DNA of 42,543 bases. Origin: Pelobacter sp. UBA6093 (GTDB lineage: Bacteria; Desulfobacterota; Desulfuromonadia; Desulfuromonadales; Syntrophotaleaceae). The notes beneath the pieces are model-generated. The model was not told the DNA's origin and made no database searches. It saw nothing but the letters and a program-made list of their open reading frames with translations. The position numbers and the translations under genes were made by a program. Of the stretch, positions 1-8,450 are shown one piece after another. The stretch covers positions 64,565 to 107,107 of the forward strand of contig DIWZ01000026.1 in assembly GCA_002435955.1 (NCBI GenBank), read 5' to 3'. Every line of letters begins with the position of its first letter. The first letter of the stretch is position 1.

Positions 1-44
1 GAGCTAAAATCTGTTCTCAAACATCCAAATTTTTGCTTCGACCC

Positions 45-66
45 GGATAGTCCGACAGCCTCCTAG
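45..66. repeat. Half copy of the dispersed foldback repeat
   Basis: The sequence GGATAGTCCGACAGCCTCCT followed by AG matches the right arm of the repeat found complete at 25691-25753 and 27898-27961. The left arm and core are absent from bases 1-44, so this is a truncated or solo arm. It lies about 70 bases upstream of the sulfite-reductase-like gene. AGCCT and AGGCT around the CCT at 60-62 could form a small hairpin, and a T-run lies at about 80-87, so it might help terminate a gene that ends left of the window. Confidence 0.7.
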
Positions 67-135
67 GCTATTCACTGAGTTTTTTTAGGTAATTGTTGGT
101 TCAATCATTGTTTTTAGAGGAAAAGGAGACGCTTT

Positions 136-801
136 ATGAAAAAGGACTTGCTTGAAAAAGGTGCCATCGTTCAGCGGGATCAGGAAACTTATGCCATCGC
201 TCCGCACATCCCTGGTGGGATCACTTCGCCTGCTATCTTGCGCAAGATTGCGGATGTGGCCGAGAAGTTCAACGCCAAGGCTCTGAAAATAACCAGCGCT
301 CAACGCATCGCCATTGTCGGGATTGCCGAGGACCAGCTGGATGCCATATGGGAAGCCGTCGGCGAAAAGCCAGGGGCGGCCATCGGTATGTGCGTTCGTT
401 CCGTCAAGATCTGTCCCGGCACCACTTTCTGTAAGCGTGGGCAGCAGGATTCGGTGGGGGTCGGTCTGAACCTGGATACTACCTATCACGGCATGCAATT
501 GCCCTGGAAATTCAAGATCGGTGTTTCGGGTTGCGCCAACGATTGCGGAGAGGCTTGTATCAAGGATGTCGGTCTTATTGGTACCCCCAAAGGATGGAAC
601 GTCATGGTCGGCGGCAACGGTGGTGGTTTGCCGCGTCTGTCCCAGGTCATTGCGGAACATGTACCCAGTGACGAAGAAGCCATTAAAATCGTAGCCAAGG
701 TTGTGGACTGGTTCAAGGCGCAGAATCGCAAGGGGCGTCTTGGCAAGCTCATTCAGGACATGGGGCTGGATGCGATACGAACGGAAATCCTGGGGGAATA
801 A
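136..801 (+). CDS. Small siroheme/[4Fe-4S] nitrite/sulfite reductase-like protein
   Basis: This 221-residue protein resembles the compact sulfite reductase-type hemoproteins of anaerobes (low-molecular-weight assimilatory type), which carry siroheme coupled to a [4Fe-4S] cluster. The N-terminal half (about 1-70) looks like the ferredoxin-like half-domain of nitrite/sulfite reductases, with the typical SAQRIAIVGI stretch. The cluster/siroheme motif is visible as C93-x5-C99 and C133-x3-C137, with two further cysteines at C86 and C141. At about 24 kDa it is far shorter than CysI or NirB, so it is a single repeat without a flavoprotein partner next to it. The start is supported by AAAAGGAG at 121-128, seven bases before ATG. 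A strong terminator follows, so it is probably monocistronic. Whether it reduces sulfite or nitrite, or only binds siroheme, cannot be read from the sequence. Confidence 0.85.
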   Translation: MKKDLLEKGAIVQRDQETYAIAPHIPGGITSPAILRKIADVAEKFNAKALKITSAQRIAIVGIAEDQLDAIWEAVGEKPGAAIGMCVRSVKICPGTTFCKRGQQDSVGVGLNLDTTYHGMQLPWKFKIGVSGCANDCGEACIKDVGLIGTPKGWNVMVGGNGGGLPRLSQVIAEHVPSDEEAIKIVAKVVDWFKAQNRKGRLGKLIQDMGLDAIRTEILGE

Positions 802-857
802 GCCTGTATTTATCCGGAAAATCCGGACCGATAACAGGCCATGTTGACGAATCGCGA

Positions 858-887
858 CGGGGGAGCCATGAACTCCCCCGTTTTTTT
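858..887 (+). terminator. Intrinsic terminator after the siroheme protein gene
   Basis: Perfect 8-bp stem CGGGGGAG (858-865) / CTCCCCCG (873-880) with a 7-base loop and seven T at 881-887. The T-run lies on the + strand side, so it serves the gene ending at 801. It abuts the 3' end of the convergent response-regulator gene. Confidence 0.9.
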
Positions 888-1597
888 CATGAGGCTGAAT
901 CCTCGCGGGAAAACCTGTAGCCTCGGCCGCGTACGGTGAGGAAATGTCGGGGTTTGGCCGGGGTGGGTTCAAAGTATTTGCGCAGTCGCACAATAAAGTT
1001 GTCCAGGGTACGGGTTTCGGTGTCCGGTGCCAGGCCCCAGACGGAGGCCAGCAGTTCTTCGCGTGACAAAATGACGCCTTCATTTTCAAAAAAGATCCGC
1101 AACATGCGCATCTCCAGGTCGGTAAGGACGATGTCGCCATGTGCCGTATGGGCGCGTCGCTCCTGAAGATAAACGGTGTTATCGCCAAAGCGGAAGCGAT
1201 CCTCGGTTTGGGGGGTGTTTCGATACCAGGTCGAACGATTCACCATGCCGCGCACGCGCAACAGAAACTCAGCCAGGCTGAACGGTTTTGTCAGGTAGTC
1301 ATCCGCCCCGGCTTCCAGGCCGGCAATGCGGTCCTGTTCCTTGCCCAGGGCGGTCAGGATCAGGACCGGCAAGCGGGGATCCTGCAGGCGCAACTGGCGA
1401 CAGACCTCCAGACCGCTTATGCCTGGGAGCATGAGGTCCAGGATGACCAGCAGGCATTTCGACCAGGGCGCTTGCTCCATGGCCTGTTCGCCGGTCGTAA
1501 CATGAATGACGTGGTATCCTTCCTGCTCCAGATTGAATATCAGTCCGTTGGCGATATGCAATTCGTCCTCGACAAGCAGAATGTACGGGGGAGTCAT
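887..1597 (-). CDS. OmpR/PhoB-family response regulator
   Basis: A 236-residue DNA-binding response regulator. Residues 1-120 form the receiver domain with acidic pocket E10/D11, phospho-acceptor D54 (LVILDLMLPG), T82 and K104 (LTKPF). Residues about 130-232 form the OmpR-type winged helix, ending in the typical TVRGRGYRF wing. It should act in the cytoplasm as the output partner of the histidine kinase encoded just upstream: the kinase stop codon and this start codon overlap as ATGA, which indicates translational coupling. The regulon is unknown, and no obvious target such as a transporter or porin lies alongside. Its 3' end meets the terminator of the convergent upstream gene. Confidence 0.92.
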   Translation of the reverse strand: MTPPYILLVEDELHIANGLIFNLEQEGYHVIHVTTGEQAMEQAPWSKCLLVILDLMLPGISGLEVCRQLRLQDPRLPVLILTALGKEQDRIAGLEAGADDYLTKPFSLAEFLLRVRGMVNRSTWYRNTPQTEDRFRFGDNTVYLQERRAHTAHGDIVLTDLEMRMLRIFFENEGVILSREELLASVWGLAPDTETRTLDNFIVRLRKYFEPTPAKPRHFLTVRGRGYRFSREDSAS

Positions 1598-2556
1598 GAC
1601 GAGGCCCCTTTCGTTGATTCGACATCGCGCGGCAACAGCACATGGACCTTGGTCCCCTGGTTGGCACCCTTGCTTTCGAGCCAGACCTTTCCTTTGTGGC
1701 GCCAGGTCAGGGTCCTGACGATAAATAGTCCCAGCCCCGAGCCCTGAATGGTCTCACCATGGTGCATTCCGCGATAAAATATGCGAAACACCTTTTTCTG
1801 TTCTTTGGGAGCGATGCCGCGGCCCTTGTCCGCAACGATCAGGTGGCAATGGTGCGTTTCGCCTGACAGGGTGACTCGGATATGAGCCGGTGCGCTTGAA
1901 TAGAGAATGGCATTCTCCAGCAGGTTGCGCAGCATGGTTTCTATCGCATAAGGTTCGAAGCGGCAAAACAGATTCGGTTCAATGCCGGTTTCGAGGACAC
2001 AGTCTTTGGGCAAGGCTGCTGACTGGCGTGCCAGATACCGCTCGACGGCTTCGGAGAGGTTGCCGTGGCGAAGGTCGAGGCGTGGCCATCGTTGTTCCAT
2101 GCGGTTGGCGGTCAGCATATTGTCCACCATGCTGTTAAGGCGCACGGTATCGTCCAGCATGGTGTCAAGGAAGACCTTCATCTGCTCCGGGCCCGGTTGC
2201 CGCAGACGAATCGTTTCCAAGTGCAGTTGCAAAGAGGCGATGGGCGATTTCAATTCATGGCTGACCTGGGATATGAACTGCTTCTGGGCACGGTACAGCG
2301 AGGACTGGCGGCGCCAGTAGATAAATATGACATAGACGCCGACCAGAATTGCGACCAGCAGGATCAATCCTTCGATAAGGAGCAGCCAGTCGTAGCGGCC
2401 AATCAGTAATTCCGGATGGTATCTTTCAGCCAGGCCGCGCAGTTTGCGGTGGTTCTGTAAAAACCAGGTTACCCAGCTGACTACGACCAGCACCCACGCC
2501 AGCTGGATGCCGATGAGGGCCATTAACGGGTTGATGATGCGACGCCATGTTCTCAT
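1594..2556 (-). CDS. Sensor histidine kinase, partner of the adjacent OmpR-type regulator
   Basis: An integral-membrane kinase of about 320 residues. I place the start at the ATG of MRTWRR (2556); a GTG start at 2616 would add 20 residues but has no better ribosome site. Two transmembrane helices (about 11-33 and 58-80) enclose a periplasmic loop of only about 25 residues, too small for a classical ligand-binding domain, so sensing may be intramembrane or via a partner. The dimerisation/phosphorylation helix carries H100 in SHELKSPIASLQ. The ATPase domain shows the N box (NLLENA), G1 (DKGRGI) and G2 (GSGLGL). There is no HAMP or PAS domain. The gene overlaps the regulator start by four bases, so the two are co-expressed. 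The signal is not known. Confidence 0.9.
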   Translation of the reverse strand: MRTWRRIINPLMALIGIQLAWVLVVVSWVTWFLQNHRKLRGLAERYHPELLIGRYDWLLLIEGLILLVAILVGVYVIFIYWRRQSSLYRAQKQFISQVSHELKSPIASLQLHLETIRLRQPGPEQMKVFLDTMLDDTVRLNSMVDNMLTANRMEQRWPRLDLRHGNLSEAVERYLARQSAALPKDCVLETGIEPNLFCRFEPYAIETMLRNLLENAILYSSAPAHIRVTLSGETHHCHLIVADKGRGIAPKEQKKVFRIFYRGMHHGETIQGSGLGLFIVRTLTWRHKGKVWLESKGANQGTKVHVLLPRDVESTKGASS

Positions 2557-2716
2557 GTCTTTCTGTTTATCATTGGCAGGCGTCAGGCACAAGAGAAAAG
2601 GCGCCTCAAACCACACCCGGAACCGGGGGGTTTTACATAACTATTACAATGGCAAGATGAACTATCTGCTAAAATGAGTCGTACATTGAAGAGGCTTTTC
2701 TCTTGGAGATTTAAAC

Positions 2717-3826
2717 ATGAGCGACGCAGTTATTAAAAAACTGGTCATTGGTCAACATTCCGCTCCCTTTCCGCTGATCCTGGGTGGCATGGGGGTCAGG
2801 ATTTCCGGTGGCCGCCTGGCAGGGCATGTGGCTCGCTGTGGCGGCTTCGGTACAGTGGCTGCCGCGGGACTCGGCGTTAACAGTCGTTATTATAACGACC
2901 GTAATTTCTTTGCGGCGGACGTCCAGGCCCTCAAGGATGAAATCCGCAAGGCTTATGCCATAGCCCCGGAAGGTGTCATCGGTGTCAACTGCATGGTAGC
3001 CGTGACCAATTATGATGATATGGTGCGGGCTGCCTGTGAGGCTGGCGCCAAGTTTATCGTCAGTGGTGCCGGCTTGCCCATGAATCTGCCGGCCCTGACG
3101 GTTGATTACCCCGATGTGGCCCTGATTCCTATAGTGTCTTCGGTGCGCGCAGCGCAACTCATCGGACGTAAGTGGACTCAGAGCCATGGCCGCCTTCCCG
3201 ACGCGGTGGTCGTGGAAGATCCCGACACCGCCGGTGGGCATCTGGGTGAGAAACCCGAAAATATTGGCATCGGTTGTTATGACCAGTATGAGACCGTGCG
3301 CCAGGTCAAGGCTCATTTTCAGCAGGTGTATCAAACTGAAATGCCTGTGATCGCCGCCGGTGGCATATGGGATCGAAAGGACATGTTGCATGCCTTGGCG
3401 CAGGGCGCCGATGCCGTGCAAATGGCCAGCCGCTTTGTCTGCACAGAGGAGTGTGATGCCGAGCCCGCTTTCAAACAGGCTTATCTGGAATGTCGTCCCG
3501 AAGATATCGGGCTGATCATGAGTCCTGCCGGACTGCCGGGGCGGGCGCTGGTCGGCAATGTGGAGCATGTGCGTCAGCGCGATCTGGATTCTGGAACCGG
3601 TTGCATGTGTGTCTGCCTCAAAAAGTGCACCTACAAAGAAACTGGCGAGCGATTCTGTATTGTGGGTGCCCTTGACCGGGCTCAGCGGGGGGATATTGAA
3701 ACCGGCCTGGTTTTCTGCGGCACCAACGCCTGGAAGGCCGACCGCATCACGACGGTTCAGGCCGTTTTTGACGAACTGTTTGCCCTGTCTGATCAAGTCG
3801 GGCGGTGCCTGGCGGCCAATGACTGA
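2717..3826 (+). CDS. Nitronate monooxygenase (2-nitropropane dioxygenase) family FMN protein
   Basis: A 369-residue TIM-barrel flavoprotein of the NMO/FabK-like family. The N-terminus has the family opening LGGMGVRISGGRLAG followed by GGFGTVAAAG. EDPDTAGGHLG holds the usual catalytic-region histidine. GGIWDRKD and GADAVQMASRF are the FMN-phosphate-binding loops near the C-terminal end of the barrel. An unusual C-terminal tail of about 80 residues contains a cysteine cluster (TGCMCVCLKKC), which could bind a metal or cluster; classical NMO enzymes lack this. The function could be nitronate detoxification or an enoyl-thioester reductase-like reaction. GGAG sits upstream of the ATG at proper spacing. 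It is transcribed divergently from the two-component pair and has its own terminator. Confidence 0.85.
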   Translation: MSDAVIKKLVIGQHSAPFPLILGGMGVRISGGRLAGHVARCGGFGTVAAAGLGVNSRYYNDRNFFAADVQALKDEIRKAYAIAPEGVIGVNCMVAVTNYDDMVRAACEAGAKFIVSGAGLPMNLPALTVDYPDVALIPIVSSVRAAQLIGRKWTQSHGRLPDAVVVEDPDTAGGHLGEKPENIGIGCYDQYETVRQVKAHFQQVYQTEMPVIAAGGIWDRKDMLHALAQGADAVQMASRFVCTEECDAEPAFKQAYLECRPEDIGLIMSPAGLPGRALVGNVEHVRQRDLDSGTGCMCVCLKKCTYKETGERFCIVGALDRAQRGDIETGLVFCGTNAWKADRITTVQAVFDELFALSDQVGRCLAAND

Positions 3827-3846
3827 CAACTCAAATTAACAAATGG

Positions 3847-3885
3847 AAAAAAGCGGGGCGAGCTGTAGCATGCCCCGCTTTTTTT
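3847..3885 (+). terminator. Intrinsic terminator of the nitronate monooxygenase gene
   Basis: Stem AAAAAAGCGGGGC (3847-3859) / GCCCCGCTTTTTT (from 3872), with a 12-base loop and a T-run to 3885. The A-run on the 5' arm makes it potentially bidirectional. Confidence 0.9.
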
Positions 3886-3984
3886 ATGGCAATTTTCCCG
3901 AAGCCTTGCAGCATCGCTTGTCCCAACCGCCATTGTGATGTATCATCCCAAAATCATGTCTGTTTTTTCACCGGGAGGATGTTG

Positions 3985-5079
3985 GTGAGTGACTCTGCAC
4001 AATCATTTCTGCCCAAATGGATCGCCTGGGAGAGCACCCGACGCTGCAACCTGCAATGTATCCATTGCCGTTGCTCTTCCGATCAGGATGCACCAGAAGG
4101 GGATTTTAGCACCACCGAGGCGTTTCGTCTGGTCGACGATATCTGCAAAGTTTCCCGTCCGGTACTGGTGTTATCCGGCGGCGAGCCGCTGTTGCGCGAG
4201 GATATCTTTGATATCGCCGCCTACGGAACCGAGCAGGGCCTGCGCATGTGCCTGGCTACCAACGGAACCCTGGTGACGGATAGTGTCTGCCGCGAAATGA
4301 AATCTACCGGCATGCGCATGGTATCCCTGTCTCTGGATGGCTCCAGCGCCCGCATTCACGATGACTTCCGGCGCTGTGCGGGGGCTTTTGATGCGACAGT
4401 GCGGGCTGCCGATACCTTGCGCCGCAACGGTATTCCGTTTCTGGTGAATTCCTCCTTTACGCAACGCAACAAGGACGACATCGCGGCAACCTTCCAGTTG
4501 GCCAAAAAACTCGGCGCGGTGGCCTGGTATCTGTTCATGATCGTACCGACCGGGCGGGGCGAGGATATTCTGGATGAACTGATCACCGGGGCGGACTATG
4601 AGGAGATTCTCGCCTGGCACTACAGGCAGGAGCAGGAGGAACAGGATATTCTTATGCGTCCGACCTGTGCCCCCCACTATTACCGCATCGTTTTGCAACA
4701 GGCGCGAGCTGAAGGAATCAGCCACCAGAGGCGTAGCCTGTCGTTTTCCACCGGCGGCAGCAAGGGGTGTCTGGCCGGGCAGAGCATCTGCTTCATCGAT
4801 GCCTTCGGCAATCTCAAGCCCTGCTCTTATTTCCCGCGGGTTGTTGGCAATGTCAAGCAGACCCCCTTCAGTCGGCTCTGGTTCGAGTCCCCCTTGCTGA
4901 ATGAATTGCGGGATTTCAGTTGCTATCGCGGCAAGTGCGGAGTCTGTGAATATCTGCGAGTTTGCGGAGGTTGTCGGGCCCGCGCCGATGCCGTGTACGG
5001 CGACTATCTTGCGGAAGAACCTTTTTGCAGTTATGAGCCGCCCGCGACCGGTGTGGTGAAGGATGAAAAGCATGAATGA
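3985..5079 (+). CDS. Radical SAM/SPASM protein of the NirJ/AhbC/AhbD type, heme-locus associated
   Basis: About 364 residues from GTG at 3985, which has GGGAGG six bases upstream; an in-frame ATG at 3979 is too close to that site. The radical SAM cluster ligands are C21-x3-C25-x2-C28 (RRCNLQCIHC), followed by the SAM-binding LSGGEPLLR motif. The C-terminal SPASM-like region (CGVCEYLRVCGGCRARADAVYGDYLAEEPFC) closely resembles that of NirJ (heme d1 synthesis) and AhbC/AhbD (alternative siroheme-dependent heme synthesis). The last codons overlap hemE, so it is co-translated with heme genes. Inference: it catalyses a side-chain step on a tetrapyrrole or, as an AhbD-like enzyme, decarboxylates coproheme. 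Since hemH and hemG also lie in this locus, its exact substrate is open. Confidence 0.85.
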   Translation: MSDSAQSFLPKWIAWESTRRCNLQCIHCRCSSDQDAPEGDFSTTEAFRLVDDICKVSRPVLVLSGGEPLLREDIFDIAAYGTEQGLRMCLATNGTLVTDSVCREMKSTGMRMVSLSLDGSSARIHDDFRRCAGAFDATVRAADTLRRNGIPFLVNSSFTQRNKDDIAATFQLAKKLGAVAWYLFMIVPTGRGEDILDELITGADYEEILAWHYRQEQEEQDILMRPTCAPHYYRIVLQQARAEGISHQRRSLSFSTGGSKGCLAGQSICFIDAFGNLKPCSYFPRVVGNVKQTPFSRLWFESPLLNELRDFSCYRGKCGVCEYLRVCGGCRARADAVYGDYLAEEPFCSYEPPATGVVKDEKHE

Positions 5080-6100
5080 CAGCTACGATTTTATCAAGGC
5101 ATGTTATGGACAGCCGGTGGCTCGCACCCCGGTGTGGTTGATGCGACAAGCCGGACGGTATCTCCCGCAATATCGCAAGATCAGGGAGCGGGTAACGTTT
5201 CTGGAATTGTGCAAGACCCCTGAGCTGGCCGCTGAGGTGACGATACAACCGGTTGACGCCTTGGGTGTGGATGCCGCTATTTTGTTTTCCGACATCCTCG
5301 TTCCCATCGAACCGATGGGACAACGTCTGCATTACCGGCCGGCTCCCGTGCTGGAACCGCCGGTACGTTCGGCTGCCGATGTGGCGGCTTTGCAGGTATT
5401 GAAACCGGAGCAGGATGTTCCTTACGTGCTTGAAACCATTCGTCTGGTGCGACGGGAGTTGGCCGGCCGCGTCCCCTTGATAGGTTTCGGCGGTGCACCC
5501 TTTACCTTGGCTTGCTACATGGTCGAGGGGGTCGGCAGCCGGCACTTTCTGGCCCTCAAGAAGCTCATGTATCAATCGCCCATCGTGTATGCGCAGCTGA
5601 TGGACAAGATCACCGATACCAGTATCGTCTATCTGCGGGCTCAGGCCGAGGCCGGCGTCCAGGCTCTGCAGATTTTCGACAGTTGGGGGGGGATCCTCTC
5701 GCCGGCCGATTACAAGCGTCATGTGTTGCCATACAGCCGTCGCCTCATTGCGGCACTGGAAGATCTCGGCCTGCCCCTAATTCACTTCGTCAAAGGGGCT
5801 GGCACCATGCTCGATCTGGTCGCCAGCGCCGGCGGTCAGGTCGTCGGCCTTGACTGGTCCATTTCCTTAAATCGGGCCAGGGACGTTCTCGGGACCAAAA
5901 TGGCTGTGCAGGGTAATCTCGATCCATCCGTGTTGCTGGGAGATCAAGCGGTAATCGAGCGCGAGGTGCAGCGTATTCTGGATGAAAACGCCGGCCGGCC
6001 CGGGCATGTTTTTAACCTTGGCCATGGCATCCTTCCCGATGTGCCGCCGGAGAACGCAGCGTTTCTGGTCGATTGTGTGCACCGCCTGAGCCAGCATTGA
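5072..6100 (+). CDS. hemE: Uroporphyrinogen decarboxylase
   Basis: Converts uroporphyrinogen III to coproporphyrinogen III in the cytoplasm. The 342 residues match the usual family length. Signatures are PVWLMRQAGRYLPQYRKIRE near the N-terminus (substrate-binding arginines), the catalytic aspartate in ALGVDAAILFSDILVP, and GFGGAPFTLACYMVEG in the middle. I choose ATG 5072 because GAAGGA lies nine bases upstream; the ATG at 5063 abuts that site. The start lies inside the last codons of the radical SAM gene, and hemH begins 11 bases downstream, so these three genes form an operon. Confidence 0.96.
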   Translation: MNDSYDFIKACYGQPVARTPVWLMRQAGRYLPQYRKIRERVTFLELCKTPELAAEVTIQPVDALGVDAAILFSDILVPIEPMGQRLHYRPAPVLEPPVRSAADVAALQVLKPEQDVPYVLETIRLVRRELAGRVPLIGFGGAPFTLACYMVEGVGSRHFLALKKLMYQSPIVYAQLMDKITDTSIVYLRAQAEAGVQALQIFDSWGGILSPADYKRHVLPYSRRLIAALEDLGLPLIHFVKGAGTMLDLVASAGGQVVGLDWSISLNRARDVLGTKMAVQGNLDPSVLLGDQAVIEREVQRILDENAGRPGHVFNLGHGILPDVPPENAAFLVDCVHRLSQH

Positions 6101-6111
6101 CGGAGCGGGAC

Positions 6112-7164
6112 ATGGAACGCATGGTTTGGCAGACTGAGGTCTGCATGGCTGAAACAACCGCCCTGGTGCTGCTGAATATGGGCGGGCCGGACTCGCTTGA
6201 GTCGGTGGAGCCGTTTCTGCAAAACCTTTTTTCCGACCGGGAATTGATTCGACTGCCGGGAGGTGCGTTGTTGCAGCGCCCCTTCGCCAAACTGATGTCG
6301 CGCGTGCGCGGGGCAAAGGCCCGGCGGGCTTACGCCGCTATTGGCGGAGCGTCGCCGCTTCGATTCTGGAGCGAGAGTCAGGCCGAGGCCATCGGTCATT
6401 TGCTGGGGCATATGTGGCAGCCGGAAGTGATCATGCGTTACTGGGAACCGCGCGCCATGGAGGTGTTAACCCGCTTGCGGGCTAAAGGGGTACGTCGCGC
6501 CATGGTATTGTCGCTATATCCCCATTTCACGGCCGCCACCAGCGGCAGCAGTATTAATGATTTCTGCCGGAATGCAGTACGTTTCTGTCCCGACCTCGAT
6601 TACCGTCTGATCCCGGAGTGGTTCGATTGGCCGCCGTATCTGGATGCCTTGGCGCATTGTGTTCGGGAAGGCCTGCGGCGGTTTGAGGCTGAGCAACGCC
6701 GGCAGGTGGTTGTGTTGTTCAGTGCCCACGCCTTGCCTGAAAAACTCATTCTGGAGGGTGATCCCTATCTTGACCAGGTCCGTTCCACCATGCAGGGAGT
6801 GCTGGATCGATTGCCGGCTTGTCCTGCCAGATTGGCCTTCCAGAGTCGTAGCGGTCCGGTACGCTGGATTGGACCGAGCGTAACCGAAACCCTGGATGTT
6901 TTGGTATCTGAAGGTTGCAAGGCTGTCCTGGTCGTACCGATTTCTTTTGTGTCGGATCATGTCGAGACGTTGCACGAAATCGACCATGAGTACCGGGATT
7001 ATGCTCTGCAGCGTGGCATGGAGCGGTTTGAGCGGGTTGCTGCCTTCAATGATGACCCCGGCTTTATCCGCGCCATGGCCGCCCTGGTGGCTTCCCGAGT
7101 ACCCGCTTCCTGGCGCGAACAGAGGCGAGCGCAAAACGGCGTCCCCTGCCAGGAGACGCCATAG
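6112..7164 (+). CDS. hemH: Ferrochelatase (protoporphyrin/coproporphyrin)
   Basis: Inserts Fe2+ into the porphyrin ring. About 350 residues. Signatures are ALVLLNMGGPDS at the N-terminus, SLYPHFTAATSGSS holding the metal-path histidine, FSAHALPEK, and the C-terminal VVPISFVSDHVETLHEID with the conserved glutamate. ATG 6112 is preferred, with GGAG six bases upstream. An alternative ATG at 6145 (MAETTALV) follows a short palindrome GCAGAC-TGAG-GTCTGC and would give a start closer to typical ferrochelatases. The stop codon TAG coincides with the left edge of a foldback repeat. It is probably the last gene of the radical SAM-hemE-hemH operon; hemG follows only after an inverted chaperone gene. 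Confidence 0.95.
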   Translation: MERMVWQTEVCMAETTALVLLNMGGPDSLESVEPFLQNLFSDRELIRLPGGALLQRPFAKLMSRVRGAKARRAYAAIGGASPLRFWSESQAEAIGHLLGHMWQPEVIMRYWEPRAMEVLTRLRAKGVRRAMVLSLYPHFTAATSGSSINDFCRNAVRFCPDLDYRLIPEWFDWPPYLDALAHCVREGLRRFEAEQRRQVVVLFSAHALPEKLILEGDPYLDQVRSTMQGVLDRLPACPARLAFQSRSGPVRWIGPSVTETLDVLVSEGCKAVLVVPISFVSDHVETLHEIDHEYRDYALQRGMERFERVAAFNDDPGFIRAMAALVASRVPASWREQRRAQNGVPCQETP

Positions 7165-7216
7165 GAGCCTGTCGGGCTATCAAAACCGAATTTGCATCCG
7201 GCGCATGGATAGTCCC
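7163..7216. repeat. Dispersed foldback repeat, decayed copy, at the 3' end of hemH
   Basis: The left arm AGGAGCCTGTCGGGCTATC, the core CCGAATTTGCATCCGGCGCATGG in the same orientation as the other copies, and the start of the right arm (ATAGTCC) are present; the outer part of the right arm is lost. It lies between the convergent 3' ends of hemH and the DnaJ-like gene and begins inside the hemH stop codon. Confidence 0.8.
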
Positions 7217-7256
7217 GTAAAGTTAATTGGTGTGCGAACGGAGATTTCCCGGGTGT

Positions 7257-8147
7257 CTAAAGACCTGTAGCCGCGAGTTTTTCAAGCAGTTCCTTTTGTT
7301 CCGGGGTGGTTTTTTTCGGCACCGCGATATCGATGATTGCGAACAGATCCCCGGCCTTGTTGCGACCATGGGCCGGTACGCCGAAGCCTTTAAGCCGCAG
7401 CTTACCGCCGCTGGCTATGCCGGCTGGAACTTTGACCCGCTTCTCCTCGTTAAGGGTCGGTACTTCAACGGTGGTGCCCAGGCATGCGCCGCTGAAAGGA
7501 ATGCGAACCGTTACGTAAAGGTCACGACCCTCACGAGTGAAGCGACTGTCAGGGTCGACCTTGATCTCCAGAAACAGATCGCCGCGCGGTCCACCTGCGG
7601 GACTTTTGCCGCCTTTGCCGGCAACCCGCAGTCGCTGGCCTGTTTCGACACCTGGCGGAATATTGACTTGCAGATGTTCGATGCCGTCTTCTCCACGGAA
7701 GTCGACGCGTCGTTGGTCCCCCAGTACCGCCTGGCGGAAAGGAAGATTGAGGTGCATGACATAGTCCTGCCCTTTGACCATGCGAGGCCGACCTCCCTGG
7801 GAAAAAGTCTGCCCGCGGCCTCCGCCGAATACGCGGCCGAAAATATCACTGGTGTCGAAGCCGAACTCCCGGAACATGTCGCCGACATCGAAATTGCGGT
7901 AGATATCTTCCTGGCTGAAGCGTTGGTGGAAACCTGATTCGCCGAACTGGTCGTACTGGCGGCGTTTGTCGGCATCGGACAGAACCGCGTATGCTTCGGT
8001 GATCTCCTTGAAACGCTCCTCGGCCTGCTTGTCGCCAGGATTTTTATCCGGATGATATTTGAGCGCGAGTTTGCGGTAAGCCTTTTTAATAGCATCGGTA
8101 TCGGCGTCTTTGGCGACGCCCAGAATGGCATAATAGTCTTTGGCCAT
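7257..8147 (-). CDS. cbpA: DnaJ-class co-chaperone without zinc finger (CbpA type)
   Basis: A 296-residue Hsp40. The J domain (1-70) has the HPD motif at 32-34 and should stimulate DnaK ATPase. A Gly/Phe-rich linker follows (about 75-120), then the two beta-barrel substrate-binding subdomains of the DnaJ C-terminal domain (about 125-290). The CxxCxGxG zinc repeats of true DnaJ are absent, so this is a CbpA/type II DnaJ. Start at ATG 8147, with AGGAG six bases upstream; the longer frame has no better start. It is oriented against the heme genes and separates hemH from hemG. No CIRCE element is visible upstream. Alternatively it could be named as a curved-DNA-binding protein, but DNA binding is not evident from sequence. 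Confidence 0.92.
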   Translation of the reverse strand: MAKDYYAILGVAKDADTDAIKKAYRKLALKYHPDKNPGDKQAEERFKEITEAYAVLSDADKRRQYDQFGESGFHQRFSQEDIYRNFDVGDMFREFGFDTSDIFGRVFGGGRGQTFSQGGRPRMVKGQDYVMHLNLPFRQAVLGDQRRVDFRGEDGIEHLQVNIPPGVETGQRLRVAGKGGKSPAGGPRGDLFLEIKVDPDSRFTREGRDLYVTVRIPFSGACLGTTVEVPTLNEEKRVKVPAGIASGGKLRLKGFGVPAHGRNKAGDLFAIIDIAVPKKTTPEQKELLEKLAATGL

Positions 8148-8450
8148 GATTTCTCCTGAATGAAAAGACAAGAACAGCTTGGGAGGCTTTCGGACTGGGA
8201 GAGTCGAGTCGAGAAAATGGAAAATTGAGGGCAGGTTTTCGTAAATTTGCAGGCGGCAGGCGAATAGTGGGCCTGTTGGTCAAAAATTTACGGAAGAAAT
8301 TTGCCCGATTTACCTTTTTCGCAATAGATCCATTCCCAGGTCCGACGACCTCCCGGGTAATATAAGTAGCTTGGGTCAGATCGTCAAGGTTCCCGTATCA
8401 CAGTCAGGGCAGGATGCCATCAGGATGGTTGAACGCAGAGGGGATATCCT
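8148..8450. other. Divergent intergenic region between cbpA and hemG
   Basis: About 300 bases that must hold the promoters of cbpA (minus) and hemG (plus). I see no clear -35/-10 pair, no CIRCE inverted repeat and no strong hairpin. The hemG ribosome site GAGGGG is near 8437-8442. No coding potential on either strand looks real. Confidence 0.5.

Noticed and set aside
2711..3829. A 372-codon open frame antisense to the nitronate monooxygenase gene
   Set aside because: The + strand product has clear family motifs and a ribosome site; the antisense product has neither.
8148..8450. CIRCE or sigma-32 promoter in front of the DnaJ-like gene
   Set aside because: No TTAGCACTC-N9-GAGTGCTAA and no convincing CTTGAA/CCCCAT pair could be found.
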